64,000 bases of DNA, taken from the NCBI GenBank assembly GCA_948470475.1, contig OX419338.1, positions 2,823,944 through 2,887,943 of the forward strand, in the 5' to 3' direction. Positions within the stretch are counted from its first letter, which is position 1. The number at the start of each line of letters is the position of its first letter. Both the position numbers and the translations under genes were made by a program. Positions 57,839 through 64,000 of this stretch are shown here, piece by piece. The notes below the pieces were generated by a model that saw nothing but the letters and a program-made list of their open reading frames with translations, was not told where the DNA came from and searched no databases. This DNA comes from Galaxea fascicularis. Lineage: Eukaryota > Cnidaria > Anthozoa > Scleractinia > Euphylliidae.

Positions 57839-57905
57839 CAACCTCGTCCCCAGGGCGCTTTTCCCTGGCTTTGGGGGCGGGAAAAGCGCCCTGGGGACGA
57901 GGTTG
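57839..57905. repeat. Perfect hairpin, 27-bp arms, 13-base loop
   Basis: CAACCTCGTCCCCAGGGCGC + TTTTCCC and its exact inverse flank TGGCTTTGGGGGC. GC-rich. Shares CTCGTCCCCAG with the MITE at 5287-5540, so it may be a minimal element of that group. Confidence 0.9.
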
Positions 57906-58976
57906 GGTGTTTGAGACATTTTCTTTGCTCCTTGTGATTTCGGTGCACATTAACGCGGGATAAAAATGTCATTTCTACGCTCTCACTGGTCTGTGGAGAA
58001 TATAAGTCGTCTTCACTTCACTCCAAATGAGAGCAAAATTGCGAGACCGTAAAGAATAAATTAAGAGTTGGTTCACCTGATTTGAACGCCAACTAATGAC
58101 TAACACCAGGACTCACTAACAACCACGTTTCCAGGGTTCCAAATACTGGTAACGAGAGTGGATTCATTAAGGGAATGTCTAGAGAGCCCATTCGCCAAAC
58201 GTATAACGCGTACTTACTCTTCTTTTGTCCCTTTCAAAATGGAGACACAAAACAACCACTACGACTATGACCGCCACTCCTCAGATGGCATTCCTTGCGC
58301 AATAAATTAATATGAGTTCTCTGTCAAAATCCCACACTGACACCATAACAAAAGACAGGGTTTTTTTTTTTAATAAATTGCATTGTTTGCTGACAGCGTT
58401 TTAATGACTGACGTATTCAGTTAACATTTTGTACACGCCTTTTGTCCCTTTCAATTTTCTATCAATTTTTTTTGTATACACGCGCTCGACTTTGCACTAG
58501 CCTGCGGTGCACCGTAGTTGTCACTCACAGCCAGCGCTATCTTTGAAATTTCCTTTCTAGGTGTCATTTTACTACTCCAGCCAAACAATAACCGGCAAAT
58601 AAATTAGCCAGAGCACACTTTCACAAGCCACAGGAAGCCAGAGGGGAAGGGTCTTTTTTTTTTGGCCGAGCCAGCATCGGCATTCACAACCACAGCAAGA
58701 TAAGCGTTTCGGCAAAATTCCCAGCTGGAGTTTCTCATCCATTAGTTAGTTACTAGCCAGAAAATTCTTAGCCTGAGGAGCGGATTCGTTGGGTACTCCT
58801 GGGAAGAGCGGTGTGACTAAAAGCAACTTGATGAGACTGTTTCGTTTTTATTCCTCTCCCCATACTAGGGTTTAAGATTACCATCTTCTTAAGTTACGGT
58901 ATTAGTTTGGTCTGGCGTTTAATTGGTAAAATACTGTTTTTCTTAGTGACATATATACTGGATCCATGGCCCTAAA
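57906..58976. other. Intergenic, no gene recognised
   Basis: Short frames only. T10-type tracts near 58361 and 58655. See 57371 for the possible inverted ends. Confidence 0.35.
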
Positions 58977-59420
58977 CCTGATACCCTTTACTAGGGCTAA
59001 CGCCCAGTGGGTTTCTCATGGGTTTCTCGTAGCACTTTAATTTACACTTCAGAGTTAATTCTCTGTTCCACCACTTACGTGTTTATAGTGCTACGCGGCA
59101 CAACATATATATGTACCCTTACTTTCTCTTCGCCGCGATTCACCACCTTAATCGTCCCCGACTTTCGCTGTCCGACCTCGTAGCTTAGTCGGCAGAGCAA
59201 CGGTAGATCTAATCCGGAGGTCGTGGGTTCGATTCCCACCGAGGTCATAAGAATTTTTTCTTTGCCTCGTGTGGTTCCCTGATACCCTTTACTAGGGCTA
59301 ACGCCCAGTGGGTTTCTCATGGGTTTCTCGTAGCACTTTAATTTACACTTCAGAGTTAATTCTCTGTTCCACCACTTACGTGTTTATAGTGCTACGCGGC
59401 ACAACATATATATGTACCCT
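58977..59420 (+). repeat. Tandem tRNA-bearing repeat: identical 143-bp direct repeats around a tRNA-like insert
   Basis: 58977-59119 and 59278-59420 are identical over 143 bp (CCTGATACCCTTTACTAGGG ... TATGTACCCT). The 158 bp between them carry the tRNA-like sequence. The period is 301 bp, so this is about one and a half head-to-tail units of the repeat found singly at 36436-36710. Identity suggests a recent duplication or retention by unequal exchange. Confidence 0.85.
59174..59246 (+). pseudogene. tRNA-like sequence (degenerate anticodon arm)
   Basis: Acceptor stem GACCTCG/CGAGGTC, D stem GCTT/GAGC and T stem GTGGG/CCCAC with loop TTCGATT are all intact. The anticodon stem keeps only three pairs (CGG/CCG) around TAGATCTAAT, so no proper seven-base loop exists. 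A and B boxes remain (TAGCTTAGTCGG, GGTTCGATTCC), so Pol III transcription is possible. It is followed by ATAAGAATTTTTTC, whose T run could end a transcript. Confidence 0.7.
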
Positions 59421-60069
59421 GACGATCAAATACTCCAGGGTGAAGATGGAAATTTCCCGAGAAACAAAGATTTTCCTCAAAGCTGCATTTGGGGGGAGAA
59501 AGTCCCGCGACGCGACACAAAACGGACATCAAGCATAGCGAGATGCAGGAGTAAAACGCAGCTAGAAATAACGACGCACACCTCGTCACCGCAGCATGCC
59601 TAACTGTTCATGAACAAAAGCCTACTCTGTTAAGTTTATGCTCACTGAATATGTTTGGAGCTATTGATGAACTTCGGTCCGACAAGAAAACTGACAAAAC
59701 TGCAACTGAACTGCGCATCCATCTTATGAGCACATTTTTATTATCTCGATCTTCTTGTAATTTAATTTATCAACAGAGTTGATATGTACGGAGTTGATAT
59801 GTACGTATGTACGGTGGTCAATTTACACTATCTACTGTGTTGGAGCAATTTAGGGAAACCTAAGGACCGTCTGTGTCAAATTTAGAGATCTCTTTACGTC
59901 TGATTTTAATGTCGGCTCAAAGAAAACCTTCCAGGACGCCTCTAACATACGGAGTGAAAAATTGGCAAGATTTCTCAAGTTACAGAACTCTGACAGCTTG
60001 TCACGCAGCAGGTAGGATTGGTTGAAGAAACTCGTTTCAATTGCAAGCTTTCGATATAATTAACGGTCC
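59421..60069. other. Between the tandem repeat and UTP14, includes the UTP14 3' UTR
   Basis: No exon was recognised. A minus-strand AATAAA lies at 59747-59752, about 320 nt after the UTP14 stop, and is a candidate poly(A) signal. Confidence 0.4.
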
Positions 60070-60315
60070 TCAGCTGTGGATTGTAATTCCTGCTGACATT
60101 TCTCCGTTGTTCTTTTTCTTTCTGTCTTCAGGTTTACTCCGTTTTATTTCCTTAGTAGCTTTGATGGGTTCGATTATTGTACCGATCAGCGTGGAGACAC
60201 GTGGTTTGGTCAGTTGATTGACAGTTGTTCCCGTGTTCCACTGTTTTCCAACAGGATTGCGCATGCTCCGTTCGAACAGCACGTGATTGCCATAAGGATG
60301 CGGTACAGCTGAAAC
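60070..60315 (-). CDS. UTP14: UTP14 last exon
   Basis: 81 codons and stop. Acceptor TTTTCTACAG|GTTTCAG in phase 0; a second CAG six bases on would be out of frame. Holds the FERS..NPVG..WNT block and a Lys-rich tail. Confidence 0.9.
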   Translation of the reverse strand, partial: VSAVPHPYGNHVLFERSMRNPVGKQWNTGTTVNQLTKPRVSTLIGTIIEPIKATKEIKRSKPEDRKKKNNGEMSAGITIHS

Positions 60316-63300
60316 CTGTAGAAAATAGAAGACGTTTTTAGCTCTCCGTACTGGTCACCATCAAAGTAGCTTAGAGCCATTGAACTCGGAAGAAAAAAAA
60401 ACTCACACTCGCAGGAGAGGGTTACTGAAAGCTCAAAAAGACAAGCATGACCCATGCACAACATTTTATGCATGATTAAGTCTCTTAAGGTTCAAATTTA
60501 AGTTCCCTTTTTTACAAGAAAAGATTATCAAAACAAGTTCTTCCTCTTTACCGTTTTCATCAATTTTGGTTGAACAGTTTGATAGTTGGGCCAAGCGTTA
60601 TACACTGGTCAGCAGATGTACAAAAAGTAGACCAGGTAAGCTATCGAGTGAGGGAAGCAGTGAAATCAGAATCACACCTACAACTCGCAAATGGCATTGC
60701 CATTTTCCAAATTAAAAATGAGTTCAATTTACAGCAAGACACTACTTCGCTGGCTTACTCACCCTGCCGCCATACACGACTCGTCCTGAAATATTGACCC
60801 TGCAAATCTATTTTCCCAATATTTAACAGTTTTAGAGCACACAACGCCTTTGCAAAGAGCACTCAATAAATTTCGCCCCACAATATACACTCACTTATCA
60901 TCTATATTAAAACAGTAAAATTTCATGTTTTTTGCTGTTGTGCCTTGTGCGTTCACCATTACATCATTTGTATTCCCGCACCGCGCCCACAACTGGCCTC
61001 TCTCCATACCTGATTTCTAGCAAAAAACTTGCTTTTCTCCTCATTGATAATAACATGGGACATATCCTTGTCCTTTCGGGGAGGGGGTAGGTTTGCTTTC
61101 TTGGTGAATAATTGTTTCTTTCTCGTTGACGGCTTTATCCCTGCCCCCGCCCAGGATCCCCACCCAGGTAGACTCAGGTCAATGTCGTTAGGTTTGGAGG
61201 CTTCTTCGATAGCATTCTTCTCTTTCATGAATTCCTCGACTACATCATCATTAGCAAATGCCTGTTGAATGTCAATTCGCTTCTGGCGAAGAGAATCGCT
61301 TTCACCCTTCCCTGCAACATCTCCTTGATCTTCAATTCTGAATATTTTCTTCGGATCCACACAAACATCCTTTGTTTCTGTTCCACTGTCTTCTTTATCA
61401 GTGTTGTTTTTTCTGTTCCCATTAACATCTGCCAAACCAATGGTCCAAGTACTGTCTTCTGTTTCTTGTTTGTGAGCAGTGTCATTTGAATTCACAATTT
61501 CAACTTCGTCGTTAATCGTTTTACCTGTAGATTTACTGACCAGCTTTTTCTTTTTAGTTTGTTTGCCCTTTTTCTTCTTCTTCAACAACGCATCTTCATT
61601 AATGGCACAAGAATCAACATCACTGTTTTCATTCGCACGCTTTTTCGTGTTTGTGTTTCTAGTTTTCTTGGATTTTTTACTCTTCTTTTCCGTTCCATGC
61701 ACCTCTTCGGCTTTGCTTTCTGATTTCCTCTTTTTGTTCTTCTTTGTACCCTCACAGTTTTGTTGGCTTGATTTTCCCCTTCCTTTATCGACGGGCTGGA
61801 TTAATTCCAGTTCAAACTCGTCTTCACTCTTTTCCTCATCATTACCACTCTCAGAATCTGGGTCACCATCCTCGGTAGCTTCCTTACTGCTGATTGGCTG
61901 GAGCCGGTGGAGCTTTGTTGAAGAATCTGGAATGTTTCATAACACAAATATGCTAAGAAAAAACTTAAATAGGAAATGAACTGTAGTCACAAAAGGTCGT
62001 GGAAAAAGAACTGTTATTAAAGAAATGGCAGTCAACCCAGAAAATAAGCAATTAGCAACGCCATTCATGGAAAAGCAGTATATTTGGTTTCACCACCCAA
62101 CGTGATCGCAGATTTGATAGACTATTTAATCACAATAAATCAGAAAAACTAATGTTTCATGCGCTAGCCATTCACCTGGGCGTTTCATAAAAAAACCCAT
62201 CGCTATTTATCCAATGTGGGATACCTTTTAACATTAACATGAGGTGTGTTTTAATGTATCAATGACCCATTTACTCGTCAGTGGCACTGGCACCATGCAA
62301 ACAAAACACGGCTTCCCTGCAAAACCAATCGTAACTTGCACATCCGTATTTCTCAGTGCTTAGCGTCGGCTTCATGTGGTTGCTTCAAAAAATTTCGATT
62401 GGCTCGTTTCACTGTTTGCATCTACTGCGATTGGTCAGTGTTTTGCTTTAGCTTTTAAAACATTCAATTACAAAACACTCTGTTGTAAGATGGAGTTGAA
62501 GGTTACCGTCATCCAGGCTCGACGCAGCCACCTCTGCCAGCTGAGGTGTGCCTTTAGTGTCCAGCCTCCAGGGATTATCTTCAGAGGTTAGAAGATTCCC
62601 ATAAGCATCAGACTCATCTGGGCCTCCATCAGTTCCTTCACCTGGTCCTGTCTCCTCCACCTCTTCATCACTGTCCGACTCCACGGTTTTCTTTTCCGTC
62701 AGTGTTCGGCTGATACGAAGTTGTTCCTGCAGCAATTTCTTAGCCTGAAGATGTGGAAGAAACATTTGCATCAGAGACGTTAAGCATGGATACTTATCGC
62801 AAGTTCTTTTCATGGCAAAAAAGCAAAATGTATTTAACCCTTCAACCGGTAATATAAGAATGTATATTCTCCACACTGTTCCGCATACATTTTCTATGGT
62901 AATGATGAGGAGAATTTGTTACACAATCAAGACCTTTTATTACTTGTTGATCACTTCCTTTTTTCTCACAATCTTTGTTTGATGGGGCAGTGTTACTGTA
63001 AGTGGAAATTAAAAATTGGTCACTCTTGGGCCCAGTTTACTCGACGCGCTATTGTCGAATTCAGTCCCCATTAATTCAATGCAAATTCCCAAAAGCAATT
63101 AAATTGATAGCGCGACGACTAAAACGAATTAAATTCGACCAAGGCGTTGTATCTGTTTTGGCAAGGCGAATTAAGTATCGGTGTACAACGCGTCTTCAGT
63201 TTGTACGTCGCATTAGCGATGCGTCGAATTAAATGCTTGAAAGATATTAAGCTAAAGAATTTTTAAGGTTCCACAGAATTTGTTGAAAAATTCTGGCGAT

Positions 63301-63399
63301 CAAGAGCCACTTTTCATCTACCTCTGCACTTTTGCTTCCTTTGGTCATCAGGTGTTTCGCCCACTTGGAAGTATTCCTGTGTTTCAGCGACACACGTTC
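60070..63399 (-). CDS. UTP14: UTP14 homologue (U3 snoRNA-associated protein 14), C-terminal exons, 5' end outside window
   Basis: Minus-strand exons 63399-63322, 62744-62507, 61926-61010 and 60315-60070 join in frame at every junction and give the last 492 aa. UTP14 is part of the small-subunit processome in the nucleolus, needed for 18S rRNA maturation, where it activates the helicase DHR1. Family marks: ERVSLKHRNTSKWAK in the first exon here; an NPW box followed by a long acidic/lysine-rich linker; LPGWGSWAGAGIKPS, then PPRKDKD and HVIINEEK; and after the last junction PHPYGNHVLFERSMRNPVG and WNT, matching the conserved PYPF..FERT...P.G..WNT block. The N-terminal half (about 300 aa in human UTP14A) must lie to the right of 64000. 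No truncation or frameshift was seen. Confidence 0.9.
60316..61009 (-). other. UTP14 last intron
   Basis: GT-AG intron of about 0.7 kb. No repeat or nested gene was recognised. Confidence 0.7.
61010..61926 (-). CDS. UTP14: UTP14 large exon with GWG(S/E)W box
   Basis: 305 codons after a 2-nt carry-over. Acceptor CATTCCAG|ATTC, donor AATCAG|GTATGG. Mostly Lys/Glu/Asp/Ser-rich with several basic nuclear/nucleolar runs (KKNKKRK, KKSKKSKK), then LPGWGSWAGAG. Confidence 0.9.
61927..62506 (-). other. UTP14 intron
   Basis: GT-AG intron of about 0.58 kb, phase 1. Nothing else was seen. The next intron upstream, 62745-63321, is similar. Confidence 0.7.
62507..62744 (-). CDS. UTP14: UTP14 exon with NPW box
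   Basis: 79 codons plus 1 nt. Acceptor CATCTTCAG|GCTAAG, donor GACG|GTAACC. Begins AKKLLQEQLRISRTLTEKK, then acidic ESDSDEEVEE, then SEDNPWRL. Confidence 0.88.
63322..63399 (-). CDS. UTP14: UTP14 exon with ERVSLKHRNTSKWAK
   Basis: 26 codons, phase 0 at both ends. Acceptor GACTTTTTAG|GAACG, donor GCAGAG|GTAGAT. Confidence 0.88.
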
Positions 63400-63819
63400 C
63401 TAAAAAGTCAGAGTTTATAGATTAAATTAAAAAACACCTAACAGCAACTGTAGTTTCTAAACATTCCACTTAACCACTTGTAATCTGTGAGGAGAACAAT
63501 ATAAATTTAGCCATATCTACTTATAGGGGCTCTGTTGTGAAAGTTTTTCTGTTTTCCACCGAAACCTACACAGAACTGCTACTTGATGACCTTTATTCAT
63601 GCCGAAACCTTCCTTGAAATGCAATAAAAACATGTCAACTGATTTTTTGCAGGAAAAGTCATCCATAATACATTTTTGGCTAAGGCTTCCAGACGACGTG
63701 CAAGAATTTGAAAAATTTAGGCTAATTTTTTCAAAAAATGCAATCTATTGGCCGTTCCGAAATTCAAAAGGGAACTGGGGCGAGTTTCAAATTTTGAAGT
63801 AATCGATAAATTGACACCA
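63400..63819 (-). other. UTP14 intron, continuing upstream
   Basis: No further UTP14 exon was recognised up to the window end. Confidence 0.45.
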
Positions 63820-64000
63820 TCACACGAAAGATAACATTGAGATTGGTCGTTTGACCATGGTTTTGGGGGACGCAGCCTCAAAATTAGCGACGTTTGTATG
63901 GATTTTGAGCTGTGTTTCAAGGTCCATAACTTGGTCTCTGTTGAACCTAAAAGAATCAAACTTGGTCAAACGACCAATCTCAATGTTATCTTTCATGTGA
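63820..64000. mobile_element. Inverted-repeat element at the window edge
   Basis: GAAAGATAACATTGAGATTG + GTCGTTTGACCA (63826-63857) and its exact inverse (63963-63994) are 32-bp perfect arms; with one mismatch the symmetry extends to 63820 and 64000 (TCACAC / GTGA). The centre is about 105 bp. It appears to be a small MITE in a UTP14 intron; the right border may run past the window. Confidence 0.7.

Noticed and set aside
59174..59246. Functional tRNA gene
   Set aside because: The anticodon stem has only three pairs and no regular loop; the sequence is part of a repeat unit.
61479..61979. 166-codon frame on the plus strand, rich in Phe, Leu and Ser
   Set aside because: It is the antisense of the Lys/Glu-rich UTP14 exon.

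Overview
The window looks like nuclear DNA of an animal, most likely an anthozoan cnidarian such as a stony coral. It is AT-rich. Its few genes are split by introns with GT-AG borders, and most of the sequence is non-coding. The rest is packed with small inverted-repeat transposons, tRNA-derived SINEs and 5'-truncated non-LTR retrotransposons. The species assignment is inference from gene content and repeat style. There is nothing bacterial: no operons, CRISPR arrays or rRNA.

Four protein-coding loci can be supported. (1) At the left edge, minus strand, is the first coding exon of a globin whose start Met-Gly-Cys suggests lipid anchoring to membranes. (2) At 5855-11429, minus strand, are two large exons of what is probably one C2H2 zinc-finger gene: a long disordered N-terminal part and seven C-terminal fingers. 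The reading phases of the two exons do not join directly, so a small exon or another splice site is missing. (3) At 49231-55823, plus strand, is a complete eight-exon 1-acylglycerol-3-phosphate acyltransferase (about 381 aa, every junction in phase), with a possible upstream non-coding exon at 46780-46866. (4) At 60070-63399, minus strand, is the C-terminal part of the ribosome-biogenesis protein UTP14; its first exons lie beyond the right edge. Loci 3 and 4 converge, with their 3' ends about 4.2 kb apart.

Between 11.4 and 46.8 kb I found no convincing host gene. This stretch holds transposon remnants: HTH transposase fragments (12.4 and 13.3 kb), a tRNA SINE inside a 114-bp direct duplication (14.8-15.3 kb), a TTAA-flanked element nested in a minisatellite (25.9-26.7 kb), CR1/L2-like reverse transcriptase remains (28.4-29.8 kb plus strand; 40.3-41.3 kb minus strand), a 641-bp PIF/Harbinger-type MITE with a TAA duplication (34.3 kb), a long foldback (35.05-35.43 kb) and two perfect palindromes whose arms are one base apart (25.5 and 38.5 kb).

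The genes do not form a pathway. The acyltransferase makes phosphatidic acid at the ER, UTP14 acts in the nucleolus in 18S rRNA processing, the zinc-finger protein should bind DNA in the nucleus, and the globin is probably a membrane-attached heme protein. No single new biological system is evident. The most promising leads are the plant-like motifs of the acyltransferase, the one-base-spacer palindromes and the tandem tRNA-bearing repeat at 59 kb.
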